DNA from: Acanthococcus lagerstroemiae
Taxonomy: Eukaryota > Arthropoda > Insecta > Hemiptera > Eriococcidae
Length of the DNA: 64,000 nt
NCBI GenBank assembly: GCA_031841125.1
Contig: CM063113.1
Location: 55,483,211 to 55,547,210, forward strand
Direction: 5' to 3'
How positions within the stretch are numbered: the stretch's first letter is position 1; every line of letters begins with the position of its first letter. This document shows, in pieces, positions 22,425 to 34,790 of the stretch. Made by a program: the position numbers and the translations under genes. A model generated the notes under the pieces. It made no database searches. It saw nothing but the letters and a program-made list of their open reading frames with translations, and was not told the DNA's origin.

Positions 22425-25400
22425 ATGATTTCCGCGGTTGTGCTCGTTCTCTGCTTCTCATTGGTCAGCGCCGATTTTCGGCTGCTGATATTGCACAACA
22501 ATGATCTGCACGCGCGTTTCGACGAGATGGATGTTTACTGCGGATCATGTCCGGAGGAGTACGCCAAGGCGAACGAGTGCTACGGAGGATTTGCCAGGAT
22601 GAAGCAGAAGGTGAACGAGGCCAAAGCCGAGGCAAAAGCGAAAAACATTCCCAGCATTTTTCTAAACGCCGGAGACACTTTCCAGGGCACGCCATACTAC
22701 ACGTTGTACAAATGGCAAATTGCAGCTTCGCTCGTAGAAAGTCTCGGCTTCGACGTGATGGTAATTTCTCTCTATGTAAATCCGTTAGGTCAATCGCTTA
22801 GATTGACATTAAGTGTGAAAATAATTTCGCAATAGTACCACTATCACTGATAATTGTTTAGATACAAATCAGCAATCATGAGAAACTTGACTTTTCTAAA
22901 ATTATTTTAATATTTTTAAAGACCATCGGAAATCACGAATTCGACGGTGGAATTGAGAATCTAGTTCAATTCCTGAAACACGCGAACACTCCGACCGTAA
23001 TGTGCAATTTCAATATATCAACGGAGAAAAAACTTGACCTGCCCATTCTGACGCCATCGAAAATTTTGAATGTTAATGGTACACAAATTGGCGTCATTGG
23101 ATACCTAACTCCGGATACGACGGTAATTCACCTTTCACCAAGATAATGATGTAGAGGGTATTTCAGAAATCAAGAATGGCGAACATTTATATTATAATAA
23201 TTTACTTGTACCTGGAAGAATTCTGTTTTTCGAAGGAGCTCAGATTATTCAACATTAATTTCTACAAAAGCTCTGGTGATCTAATGACAAAGTCAATGTT
23301 GATAAATATTGTTAGCCCCATTACCATTTTTATTGTTAAAGAAGAGGGAGTAAAATTTTATCCTCGAATTCTAACACAAGGTCGCCTGAAGCAGAGTTGG
23401 ATCGAGGTGAGGTGACGGTAGAATGCTCAGTTGATTGACAGATTGAAAAAGCCCATCAGACTGAATGATACACAAGGTGTTGCAATAACAAAAGGCCCCG
23501 AGAGAATTATAAAAATCCAGTTATAAGGACTATCATATCGACACCTTGGAATAACATAGTGCAATATGTGTACATTTTGAGTTATTAGTATCACTGGAAA
23601 GGAAATTTCACGCTCTATCATGTGCAACACTTCATGTTGGTGCTGGCAAAACATCAACTTTACGTAAGCATGATGTCACGATTTCGTAACAGAAGTCAGC
23701 GTTACCAATTCACAGCTTCAGAGTTCCCTGAGATTGTATTATAAAAAAATGCCTAAGATTACCGGAGACTGTAGACAATTTTTGGAACACGAGTTCGAGT
23801 AAATCATTTACTTTTCAAATCTAGAACTAGAACTGACACACCAACTTACAACTAAAAATATTAATTCATTAGGTTTTCTAAGTTTCAAAGCCGCGGTCGT
23901 TTTACTAACAAAAACAGACAGCAGATTTGCAGCCAACTGATGAATAAAATAATGATAGTTCGTAGATCGTAGCCCTCAGCACGTAGAAATTTTTCCAACA
24001 TTCGCAGATGTGAAATGTAAAAACTAAGTGTAGACAAAATTGTAAGATTTAGAAAATGCCCGACATTGTATTAAAATTATACCTGAGTGCCGACTGCCGA
24101 GAAAATTCCAGTAAAATAAATACTTGAGTGTTGGAAAAATGCATGCCGGGAGAATCAAGAATTGCCTAAGATTTCGGGCAATTGCCGGAGAGTTGGTAAC
24201 ACTGCAGGAGTGATAGGCTAATGAAAACTTCTTCTCCCTCTTCTACCAATTTCAGAGAAATCTAGGGAACTACAGATATTCTATGCCCCTTTTCTAACGG
24301 ACGACCATTCGGGGCGTTTCCGGGATAGGGGGTGAGGTGTCCCGGGGCCAATTTGGCATGCGTGTATCGCCATACGCCCTTCTATCATCGAACTACAGAT
24401 ATTATGTTTTAAGATGAATTTCAGTTGGATATTTGAAAATCACGTGGTCTGAAGTTTCTCTTATAAAAGGGACAGGATGAAATAGAAAAAATGGGTCTGA
24501 AATGAGCGTAAAATTAAAACAATGTAACCCGGAATTTCTGGAATTAAAACTGGAAGAAGTACATCGTTTTTACAAGAGAAGGGAAGAGACCAGGTTTATG
24601 AAACCAATGACGGGACGGAACAATGCGCTGATTTGTTTGATAGACAGGTTTTGTTCACTAGTGAGACTTTATGTTATAGCGAGTAACTGTTTCCAATAGA
24701 AGGGGGAAAACTGACAAAGAAATATCTCTCTAAGTACGCGGTGACTACTCGAAATTTGAAGGAACAAATGGGAAAATGACCTTATTAAATTTGAAAAATG
24801 CCCAAGAAATGATTGGTAATCATTTGCAATTTTGCCTTCTTTTTCGTGTTTTCCTTTTTTACACACTACTCAACGCATATTTTCGACCTCCTAACCACAA
24901 AAAACTTGAGTTTTTAAATCCAAAGAAATTAGCAAGGAGTAACACAACACTCTACTTTCTTCTCGCTTTTCCGGTTATATTCGTGCACCCAACTGTTTTA
25001 TATTTAGTCATTGTACTTCTTAGACAAAATTAACTATAGCTAGAGTGGCATTCGATGTTTTTGCTGCAGTCTGCCGGAAAATTTAGTTTCAGTTTTATTT
25101 ACACAGGACAGCAAAATTTTCATAATTGAAAGAAAAACTTCAATTATACCTAGTAACAAAAAACTGACAATTTAAATAAGCTACTATCAAATTTTGATAT
25201 TCGTTTGATAAGTAAACAAAATAAATGAACGATACATTGTCAAGAACTGTCTATTACCTCAACAAAAATGATACGAATATTGTCTTCAAGTAGAATTATT
25301 AGGTGCGTAATTATACACTTGTATCAAATAATGAAAACACTTCCTTGCGGATTACCAGTTGAAGAGCGACATTCCAAAATCATATCGATGGTTGTTGAAG

Positions 25401-28400
25401 GAAAAATAGCTATTTTTTAAGCTAAAAACTTGACAGTGGCGTGCATTCCATGCAAGCAAGGTAAGCTCCGCTTACCCTGAAAATTCCCGAGAAAATAAGT
25501 TTTCATGTACCTACAATATTAACTTCAACTCGTAATAAATAAAAGATAATGAAACATTGGGCAAAACAGCGACTGTATTGACGCTTACGCTTAAGTATAT
25601 AACAAATTCACGGGATATGTATACTGTTCGGCGTTCGGCAATCCTCGGTTCATGTAGTATATTCGTATAGGCCAGCGAGGCATGCGTTGGATCTAACGCT
25701 TCTTTTCCATACTGCGTGTAACACTGCTCGACTTACGCTCCACCTCCGTGTTAATTACTAACACAAAAACACACTAGCATATTCAATGCGACGAAACCTG
25801 TGCATTTGGTTGCGTTCTGGAAGCGCTTGGAGTCAGGCTTGGCTACACACGAACGTCGGAGGTGAGAGTGAAACGTGATTATGTTCTTCTACTATAGACA
25901 ACATATTCTGTTTGAATGCTTCGTGATTTTTTGCTCACAAAATGTGTATTCGAGATCTTATTGAAAATCCGTTTACGGGACCTACTCTTAATGAAAAATG
26001 AAAAATTATTAACGGTGGGAAGCCTAAACCAGAATCACCATTTTTAAAAACTGAGCAAAAGAGAGTAGTTTCGAATTTTACTAGACATTATCACGTATCG
26101 CAACATGAAAACAATGCATGGTTAACCGGCTGTGAAAATGGTGGAAAACTGTTTTGTTGGCCATGTCTATTCAGCGACGTACCAATGGGGGACCCCCCCC
26201 CGGTAAGAATTTTCCACTCAGCAGTTGCGAAGACTTACAATTTCAATTAGGCGGAGTTGGAAATATCCAACAAGTCAAAAGGTTTTGTTTCTTCTTCTTC
26301 TTTTTTTGCATTGATACTTGGGAATTGAGTTGCAAAGTGAGAAAATCCAACAAGTCAAAGGTTTTTTGTGCTGTGATGTTTGGGAATTTTGAGTTGAGTC
26401 AGTTGAAAAAATCCAACAAGTCATAAGGTTTTCATTTTTTCTTTTTTCTGTTGCTTCGATACTCTTGTAATTTTGAGTTGAGTCAGTAAGGACTTTCAAA
26501 AGTTTTGCCCCCCCACCCCCGGGAAAAACTCTTCGGTGGTACGTCCCTGTGTTTATTATTCGTCACTGAAAAGAGTATTAGTGTCCATTTTGGAGTGTGA
26601 GTGAACTTGGTAATATTCCTTCTCCACTGATGATGGCATTAACAGCCGAAAGCGCTCTGGAATACAAAAGAAGGAAAAGTGAATTGGCACACCCTAAAAA
26701 AGGAATGAAAAGAGTAAGTGCATATGGAATGACCCTACACAGGGATACGACAATTTGAATAATTTCATCAATGTTGTTTTGTAGTGGCGCATGTTTCATA
26801 TTTTTATTCTGAATTTTACTTCACCTCTACGCTTATCGCTTACCTCCGAGGAAAAATCACCGCGCGCCACTTAAACTGGAGTGGGAATGTGCCGATTTGA
26901 TCTCATACTAAGTGCATTGATTTTTCGGGTTCAATACATCTATAATTGCAACTGTAACTCGTCTGAATTTCAGGAATTGTCTAGAACCGAGAATTTACAA
27001 ATATTTGATGAAATTCCTTACATCAGGGCAGAAGCAAAACGGTTGAAACAACAAGGAGTTAAAATTGTAATTGCGTTGGGACATTCTGGGTTCTATCGTG
27101 ACATCGAAATCGCTCAGGAAATTCCAGAAATCAGCTTAGTGGTTGGAGGACATTCGCATACCCTTCTGTACAGCCCCAAAGGTAAACTATTAAAGTAACA
27201 GGGCCAATCGTTTTTTTGTTGTTGTTTTTTTTTTTTTAACAGAATGAGCTTGATTGCTGCATGCACAGACCTCTGAAGCACGGCTGGAAGTAATTACATG
27301 TACTTTGCAGATAAACCGCCGAGCGTAGAAAAGCCACTAGCAGAATATCCGCACATGGTTACCCAGAAATCGGGTAAAATTGTTCCCGTCGTTCAAGCCT
27401 ACGCCTATGCGAAATATTTGGGAGAATTATGGGTCACCTTCGACGACAACGGCGATGTGACCTCGGCCGAAGGAACTCCGCGATTATTACATCCGTCCGT
27501 TAAGAAAGGTAACAACACTAATTGAAAAATTTGCTACTGTCCCATACATAGGCTTCAGCTTGAGAGTCTACTTGATTACTTTTATAAGACTAAATATAGG
27601 ATGGCTCAATTACTCAAGGGCCTTAACTACGGAGAAAGCCTTTGATGTTGTTTAAAAAGTTGTCAATCGACAAATTTTGACAATTCTAGTAGCCAGTTGG
27701 CCAAATTCGAAGATGACGTCTACCTTTTTGTTCTTTGTCTTTTTTCTTTTACTCTATTTTTCCTAAAAATTTTTTGTTTACCCACCCCCTCCCTCGCTTC
27801 CTGTAAAAAACTGGCAGCTATGGCTCTGAGGATACTTATTTTAAATGAGGTTCATTTAATGTGGATAAGGTTAACAATTTTCCTTGCTTTGAAGTCAGCT
27901 ACGCTCTTTCAGTTAGCTAAGGGTCTATCTGCGCTCAACAACACAAAAACTGCATCAGCAAAGCAGGAAAACAGCAAGCACGAAGGCTGAATTGTATCAA
28001 ACCACCTCAAGCGATCGTGCCGGAGGTTCGGTTTTCAGTGCTGGAAAGCTAGTGAACAGTTTTCATCTCGCTCCCCGCAAACGCACTGGCGAACAGACCA
28101 ATCGCAGTACCAGTCGAGTTCGCGTCATGTGGCAGAGTGGTAACGTGCCCGCTTCGCAATCCTTGCGCCTCGGGTTCGAGTCCCACCACTGCCGCAAGGC
28201 TAGTGATATTCCAATACCCCCGCTAATATCCTAGTGAACACAGCGACTACAGTATCAATCTAGGTGGAGAGATAGCGTGTCCAGTAACCCTGCCAGTTCG
28301 AACGAATAAAGCAATACTATCGCCGTGCATATTACAACCAGATCAGAAAGCCTGGTACTGTGCGTGTGCATGTTGTGGAAAGCCTCTGCTTACCACGGTG

Positions 28401-30850
28401 AAAACACGTGGCTAGTAAGCGAACTGCATCTGCGAAGGAAAAACTCTAGCAGTGGCAAACTACTTCGGCTAACCCTGTCCAGGAAAGTCACACGTCAGAA
28501 GCCGCGATCGCTCGTGGCATAGCACTTTACCGCTAGTATCCTGATTTGAAATATTAGTGCTGTGTCATGTGTGTTTTGGTTTGCTCGCTCAGCGTTATGA
28601 GACGCACGTGGCTGCTAAAGGATTCACATATGCACAGGTCTTTGATATAGAGTAAGAAAGACTCTAAAGAAGCAAGCCACAGGGAAAGCAATGTCAAATA
28701 CCTCGACTACCCTGCCTCGTTGGCCACAATCATCGTTACAGTCGCTGAAGTATGGATACAGATATAGCACTATAAGAAGAAAATATGATCAGTTCAGGTA
28801 ACTGGCGTTCTTAATACCAAAATCAAGGTGAAGTCTAACAACGTGTTTTAATGAAATTGAAGTAGACAATTTATTTCCAAGGAACTGAGTCATCATCTTT
28901 GTAGTGTCAGAGCAAACCTTTCTGTTCGATTCACAACTATAGTACCATTATTGTAGTATAATCTCCTTCGGTATAATATATGTATTTCGCAGATAAGACT
29001 GTACACGAGAAAGTTGAATCCTGGGCAGCGCTACTTCGAAGCAAGCTGCGAACAGTGAAGGGATTCACCAGAACCTTTGTGAGCAGAACTACATTTACTA
29101 CCGGACACTTCGAGTCAACCGCTGCTAATTTAATCACAGATGCTGTTCGTGATCTGGTAAGTAGAGCAGAAGTTGGTTAATACACGTACATTTATCCTCT
29201 ATATATCCAGGTCAATTGGAAAACGTCACTTTTACAATCAATTTTTGGAGTCATATAGTACCAAGTACAGATAAGGACAACTGCAAGCCACCAAGAGAGA
29301 GCATTTTTGATTAGAGAATTATGCCTGCTCGAGTTGCACTCCCCGGTATTTCAAATGAAGAAGTGGTTGGGAATTTATCTTCGTTTATAAGTACCCCATG
29401 GCAGAAAAATACGAAAATACGGCAAAATAATAGATGTGTCCCATTTACCAATTTTTACAGGCCATTAGGAACTACAACAGCACACCACAAGAGTGGACCA
29501 ATGCTCCTATTGGTGTTTACCAAGAAGGAGGAATAAGAAGCATATTTGATAATAACAAAAACGGAGGTAAGTGCTATAAACCAGCAACCCATTACCCTAA
29601 TTCATCCTCCGAAGATCGTACAATCACTGACTACTTTATAGTGTACTGAGACTGACAGTAACACCTCCCTAATCGAAATACTTTTGGCATGCAGTTTATT
29701 CAGTTATGATGTTTGTGCGGAATTACAAAAGTAATCCAGCCCTACTGGTTATCACTGCTACAGCAGCGTACTATATTTAAATATTTGTGTAGGAGCTGTT
29801 ACTATCGAAGATTTGTTGATGTTCGCACCATTTGAAAATCAAATGTACCGAGTTCAGTATCGAGGTTCGACACTGAAAGCAGCGTTAGAAAAGAATTTTG
29901 ATCAACCACATGCCCCGCACTATTTATTCATATTTTCGGGTAAAATTTTCCTCATTTTCACTCACCTTAGGTATGCGTACATAGATCAGAAGGTACGTTT
30001 CTGGTCACGTTTCGTGTGACACCCCAATCTCAACGAAATATAAACAGTACCGATGTACCAGCAATTTTGAGTACACTTACTTAGATATGATTTAGGTTAT
30101 AAAACGTGTTCTCGTTTTTGTAGAGTAAAATTAATTATAGGTGTGAATTTTTAGGTGTATACAAAATTACAGACTTCATATCCTGAATATTTTCTCTATA
30201 GGTATCAAAGTTGTTTATGATGTATCCCGACCGCCGGGAAGAAGAATAGACTCGCTAAAGATTTTATGCCAGCATTGCTCCACCCCACAATATGAGCCGT
30301 TGAAGTTGGATGACATCTATACCGTTATTATAACCGATTTTCTAATGCGAGGAGGAGACACATTTAATATGCTGAAAACGGGAATTGTGAATGCTACTAT
30401 GCTCGGTATATCTCACTTATTACTCTAATTATTTCTTGTCGATGAAATGTACTGCTACCATCGATGAAAAAGGGGGTTGGGGCTTGGTCCCCAAACCTGG
30501 AAAAGCCCCTCCAAAGACTGAAAACATATACAAAGGAAAGTCTTTCTAGTATTGTTTTGAAACTAGTCCGCCCACTCCAACTCCTGGTCGGCTGTTTGCG
30601 CTTATGACCATTACGCTAGGTATTTTAGTTTGTGATCTCATTAATTTTTGATGCTAAATGAACAGGTTTTTCGGATACGGATGCTGTCGTATCATACTTC
30701 GAGAACCATGGAGTGGTGTACCCTGTCATAGAAGGTCGCATGGTAGTCAAGGGAACGACAGGACTTTCATCGTCCGCCTCGATCACAAGGATTCCGGTTT
30801 ATCTGTTTCTTTTGCTACCCCTGATCTTCGGAATATATCACGGATTATGA
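22425..30850 (+). CDS. 5'-nucleotidase/apyrase family gene, copy B (9 exons, 582 aa)
   Basis: Exons: 22425-22760, 22922-23122, 26974-27181, 27311-27508, 28993-29156, 29461-29566, 29793-29939, 30202-30405, 30666-30850, all joined in frame by GT-AG introns. The signal peptide is MISAVVLVLCFSLVSA, with mature start DFRLLILHNND. Metal-ligand positions are intact: D27/H29, D84 (NAGDTFQGT), N116/H117 (GNHEFD), H216 (ALGHSGF) and H239/H241 (GGHSH). The C-terminal nucleotide-binding domain has R395 (EGGIRS), F500 and D506 (DFLMRGGD), but Phe354 and Gln390 stand where family members usually have Arg and Asn. The end (about 556-582) is a Ser-rich spacer, then IPVYLFLLLPLIFGIYHGL, a GPI-attachment signal. 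Length is normal for the family. Predicted surface-anchored nucleotide hydrolase. Whether it is an AMPase or apyrase cannot be told. Confidence 0.92.
23579..24255 (+). repeat. dispersed repeat, copy 2, in intron 2 of copy B
   Basis: Both ends match the repeat at 245-410, but about 510 bases of extra sequence lie between the matching blocks. The corresponding intron of copy C lacks it: C runs from AATAAGGACTC (about 46130) straight into AAATCTAGG (46154). It therefore inserted in B, or was lost from C, after the duplication. Class unknown. Confidence 0.6.
24267..24403 (+). mobile_element. R1-like LINE 3'-end fragment with 14-bp target duplication
   Basis: Sequence 24281-24389 matches the last ~95 bases of the R1-like element at 4644-4738 (ATTCGGGGCGTTTCC, ATAGGGGGTG, CATACGCC, ATCATCGA). 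It is bracketed by the exact direct repeat GAACTACAGATATT (24267-24280 and 24390-24403). The same intron in copy C has a single AACTACAGATAT (about 46164) with no insert, an empty site. This is an extreme 5'-truncated insertion. Confidence 0.85.
25434..26872 (+). mobile_element. hAT-type element, decayed, in intron 2 of copy B
   Basis: Ends CAGTGGCGTGC (25434) and GCGCGCCACTT (26872) are inverted. Flanks AAACTTGA (25426-25433) and AAACTGGA (26873-26880) form a 7/8 target duplication. Just inside the ends, GGTAAGC and GCTTACC are also inverted. Coding remains at about 25940-26170 read GGKPKPESPFLKTEQKR, NNAWLTGCENGGKLFCWPCLLF, the Cys-rich N-terminal finger of hAT/TTF-domain transposases. The catalytic region is absent. 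The same position in copy C (about 47900-47915) is uninterrupted. Confidence 0.8.
26174..26552. mobile_element. nested element with ACGTACC inverted ends and internal tandem repeat
   Basis: GACGTACCAATGGGG (26174) and the partner TGGTACGTCCCTG (about 26538-26550) are inverted. The element interrupts the hAT transposase remnant right after its CLLFS motif. Inside, a unit beginning AAAATCCAACAAGTCA is repeated about three times (near 26266, 26341, 26407) with a 65-75 base period. Confidence 0.6.
28122..28520 (+). mobile_element. tRNA-derived SINE in intron 4 of copy B
   Basis: The head contains an A box (TGGCAGAGTGG, 28130-28140) and a good B box (GGGTTCGAGTCCC, 28172-28184) spaced as in tRNA genes, with GCCCGCTTCGCAATCC between. 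The body matches the copy at 13435-13960 in order, ending with GGCAAACTACTTCGGCTAAC. The acceptor-stem halves do not pair well, so this is a SINE head and not a functional tRNA. A related tail-like segment follows at about 28550-28740, and its counterpart in intron 4 of copy C is at about 49430-49620. Confidence 0.75.
28550..28740 (+). repeat. second SINE-body relic in intron 4 of copy B
   Basis: Contains GTTTGCTCGCTCAGCGTTATGA, ACGTGGCTGCTAA and AGCAATGTCAAATACCTCGACTA. It matches both the SINE body and the relic at 49430-49620 in copy C, so it predates the B/C duplication. No tRNA head remains. Confidence 0.55.
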
Positions 30851-31382
30851 GCTCAAACTGTGGTCAGAAGTTCAGTTAGAGCGGCTGAAAGTTCCTATCT
30901 ACAGAATGTGCATCCGAAAGTGTAATTAAAATACGAAAGCTGGTTGAAAGGTAAAGATGTCGTTTTGATGTAAGGTTTAGGGATAGCACTCGGTTAATGA
31001 AGACTAAAAATAATGATCAGAAGCGTGCGGCCGAACAACGAGACAAGCGCCATCCTGGGCAAAATTGAGATTTTCAGTGAAACATTAAGATTCGAGTCTC
31101 TTCTATCATACCTGCGATTCTGTTTCAAGTAAATGCCGCTTGATAGTGTCCAAGGCTAACCTAGGTAAACAATTTTAGGTACAAGAGCATGAGCTGATTT
31201 TTTTAATAATGCCTCTCCTATACAATTTGGTAAGTGGCGCTTGTCTCGTTATTCGGCCGCACGCTTCATTTGTCACACGTATATTAGGTAGTTTTCTTTA
31301 ATTTACACTCAACTCAAATTGTAAATATCGAATTGGTACCTTACATCTGCGGATATAAGATTCGATGCCGGTTCAGTTTTAG

Positions 31383-31388
31383 AATAAA
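31383..31388 (+). terminator. candidate polyadenylation signal for copy B
   Basis: AATAAA within GTTTTAGAATAAATAAGTTTG, about 530 bases after the stop. The same context occurs about 515 bases after the copy C stop (53200-53205). Conservation between duplicates could reflect recent origin alone. Confidence 0.3.
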
Positions 31389-31559
31389 TAAGTTTGTATT
31401 CAGCAAAAGTTTTTAAAATCTTGGCGGACTTCAAAGGTTGAGAAAACTTCGAATGATAAGTACTCGAAATTCTGGGTAAAGTACACATACATGAGGCCAA
31501 TCATCAAACGTGTGAATCTTCGTGCTTGATTGTGTAAGCGGAATAAGGGCCAGAGTACC

Positions 31560-33349
31560 ATACAGAGATTTCTCTTGGTTCGCCAAGACGTTTAGCCAAG
31601 GATCCGGATTCCAAACAGGGCCTAAGTACTTTCTTGAAAAAAGAAATTAAAAATGTTTTCAGCTCTATTGGCTCATAACTTTAAAATAATTGAGTATTTC
31701 TTAATACTCCTACTGTTTTGGGGCTGATAATACTGAATTTTTATGTGTATTAAAAATGGCAATACTTTATTGCTCCAAAGTAATATGCTAACAAATTTGG
31801 GAACTTCTTTTTCTTCTGGAAGAAAGAACTTCCGAAGGTCTGAAATCCAAGTTTTCAATTGATTTAAGAGCAAAATATTCGACGAGGACAGAATATTATC
31901 CCCATCCATGATTGGGTGAAGTGAGTAAACTAAATTTTGGATACACCAGTAAAAACTCTCAATAGTATTTTCGGTTATAAAAACAGAATGTGAAAAATTT
32001 CATAGGTGTTTATAACCACTAGGACCCACAGTGAGCACAGTGGGGCAGAATTTGAGAAACTGACTATCTTTAAAATCGACTCGGTCAATTTAAATCGCTT
32101 CGTTTCAATTTCTTGACCGGGACATGAATCCATCAGCCTATACCTCAGTGAGCCCGTCAATCTATCAGTCATGGTGCTTCGAATCATCAATTTTTATTCA
32201 GTTTACCCCCTCCCCCACCGTATAGCGGGACTTGATGGTAAAGGTGGACGTTTAGTTTTTATCATTTCCCGGAAGACACGTGCATATAAGGGGTTTCCTC
32301 ATAATTTCTCACTTTAAAAAAGGAAAACTATTATCAATTATAAAATATCTCAATAAATTTTTACCAGAATCGCTCCCCTGAATTTAAAAATCATTTGTGT
32401 AACATATTTAAACATTATTATGAATATGCAATACTTAGGTCCTACTTGAAATATCAAGTAAATTGATTGTAATAGCCCATACCTTATCAACCATCTTCCC
32501 ACCCTTTGGATACCATTCTTGAAACATTACATGCATTAGGAATATGAAAGTTCTCGGGTCATACGAAGCCAACTTCCTCACTTTAGAAAATATTTTGACT
32601 CGAAAATGGAAATGGTAAATTTACGGGAAAATGAAGGGATGGAAATGGAACAATAAAATCAATAAAAGCGAAAATATAGAAACAAAAGACCAATTTTTAT
32701 ACGATAGTCATTATCCAGAATGAAATCAGCGATTATAAACACAGCGCCATTTTCACGATTTCAAAATTGATGTTAGAGGTCACAAAAGGCAGAATAAATT
32801 TTAAAAAGATCGATTGTATTGATACTGGGAATCTTCACTTGCATGCCAAATTTCCTACCATTCGAGCTAAAGATGCCTAAGATGAAGCTGAAAGAGTGCA
32901 AATCATATTTCGGGACCACGCCTCTCTGAAGGGGGTATGATTGTGACGATGGGCTCGAAAATTTTCTTTAACCACTGCAAACAGAGGATTAGAGAAAATT
33001 TTGAAAAAATCGACTTAGACTGATTTCACCTATCTCACCGAGCTATAGACTTTACCTACGCTGTTAATATGGTTACCGCTGTTCAAGTCCTCGCCCAACT
33101 TCACGTTTAGGTCTCATAATATGAATCGGTATAAGAACCAAAAGGTAGTCAATTCCAAAATTGGCAGTTTTGAGTTGGCGACAGAAACTGAGAGATTAAA
33201 GCATGGCAGATCGATTGGTGTTGTTGAAATTCGCTCAATAGTTTCCGGCTATGACGCACCCCAAAATTTCATGTTTTTGTATCAAAAATAAAGAAAATTT
33301 TCGAAAAGTTCCATTTTTTAGCTTCGTAATTTATTATTTGTGACTTGAA
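31560..33349. other. spacer between copy B and the second R1-like element
   Basis: AT-rich, no exon or RNA gene seen. The left 300 bases (31260-31560) still match the DNA downstream of copy C (53107-53460). After that the two flanks diverge. Confidence 0.5.
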
Positions 33350-34790
33350 AATTCGATGCTGGTGGACGTATGGAGGTGCACATACCCCAAATTAGCCCCG
33401 TGACACCGCACCCCCTAACAAGGGCTTGCGTCAAGACAGTGGGAAACGCTTTGAGGTAGGCCGCCCTTCTACCCCCATTTATCCTCTTGCCTCTTCTCGG
33501 TAGCAAATCTACGGCGTCTTATTCGTCTTCTTCAACGTCAAGTTGCGCCTGCGACCGCTGCCATTGTCTTTGCCAGTCCATGCCCGCCTTGCAGCTCAAT
33601 GTCTTCTTGACAAAGGCAGCTACCTGATTCCATCCCGCTTTACTCTTCAGCATTATCGAGACCAGGCTCTCGGGTATAAGCAGCTTATAAACGCCTGCAT
33701 TTCGAAAGGCAGCCGCCGCTTCTTCCCTCTCGCGGTCGAATGCCGGACACACGAATAGTGTGTGCCAGGCATCATCACCTCGCCCTCCTCCAGCGCAGTA
33801 GGAGCACTGCGGGCTCAGGTACTTGTTGAACACATCATAGCCGCCCATCACCTGCGTCAGGTAGTTCATCTGATGGCCATGGCATCTACCTAACTACACA
33901 TCGAGGTTGCGTATTAGCAAACGGGTCCACTCCTCCTTGGTACTGCGGGAGAGTCGCACTTCCCACAGACGGAGAGTACATTGCCTAATATCCCGCTTTG
34001 CTCTTCGCATCTTTCGCTTCGCGCAGCAGACCTTCTTTCGCTCGTCGGCGTTCAACTCCACCGGCGGTATACCTGCTAGTACGCAAACTGCCTCTGCGAC
34101 TAACACAACTTAACGCAGCCTTCCTTCGGTTCCGATGGCTCCGAACCAGATTGGAGCCCCATATAGGAGGACCTATATGGACACGTTCGCCAGCAGCTTA
34201 TGATTTTTCTCTGTCAATGAGTCCCAGCGTAATCCGGCCACGACTCTCTCCGCTTTCTGCGCTGTCACCTTAGCGTGTTCTCGGAAAGATTACTTACCGT
34301 CGAGCCACAGCCCGAGATACTTCAGGGCTGTACAGGGCGCAATCACCCCGCCCTTTAGGCGAAAGGAATTGGGGTTGTATTGTCGACGGTGTGTAAATAG
34401 CATCGATTTCGTATTCTGGGCTGCTAGGCACAACCCTGTCGACTCGATCCAAATAGTCACTGTCTCTAGTCTCGCGATCATCTTGCTTTCGAGCGTGGCC
34501 ATGTAATTTTCAACTACGACCACCAGGGTGTCATCGGCGTAACAGATGATATGCACTCCTGGTGGTACCTCTGCACGCAGGATCCCATCGGAAGCGATGT
34601 TCCACAAGAATGGATCGAGAACTGATCCCCGTGGAACACCGCACGACATCTCTCGCTGCACCACACCCCTAGCAGTTTAAGTGGCAATTATCCCCGGCCT
34701 CGGAAGTAGTCCCGGATGATTTCGCGCAGGTACGCGAGTACTGATGCGTTCTCTTGCGGCTCCAATATGCGCGTCCAATTTCAACTCATT
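33350..34790 (-). mobile_element. R1-clade-like non-LTR retrotransposon, 5'-truncated
   Basis: Same family as the element at 2229-4740. On - it starts inside reverse transcriptase (about 34790, REIIRDYFRGRG) and continues VQREMSCGVPRGSVLDPFLWN, ICYADDTLVVVVEN (34560-34510), KSMLFTHRRQYNPNSF and ALKYLGLWLDGK (to 34290). The C-terminal region and zinc finger follow (CSYCAGGGRGDDAWHTLFVCPAF, about 33810-33740), and the 3' UTR ends near 33352. Premature stops separate the pieces (33894-34106 and 33519-33869 are separate open parts). Unlike the first copy, the YADD box is normal and the segment between GSVL and LRAEVP is complete. Confidence 0.8.

Noticed and set aside
22465..22801. Overlapping frames opposite and within copy B exon 1
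   Set aside because: Out-of-frame shadows of the coding exon; the same pattern repeats at copies A, C and D.
28122..28197. Possible tRNA gene
   Set aside because: A and B boxes are present, but the acceptor stem does not pair properly and the sequence continues into a repeated body, so it is a SINE head.
33543..34273. Several frames on + between 33.5 and 34.3 kb
   Set aside because: Shadows of the R1-like ORF2 on the - strand.
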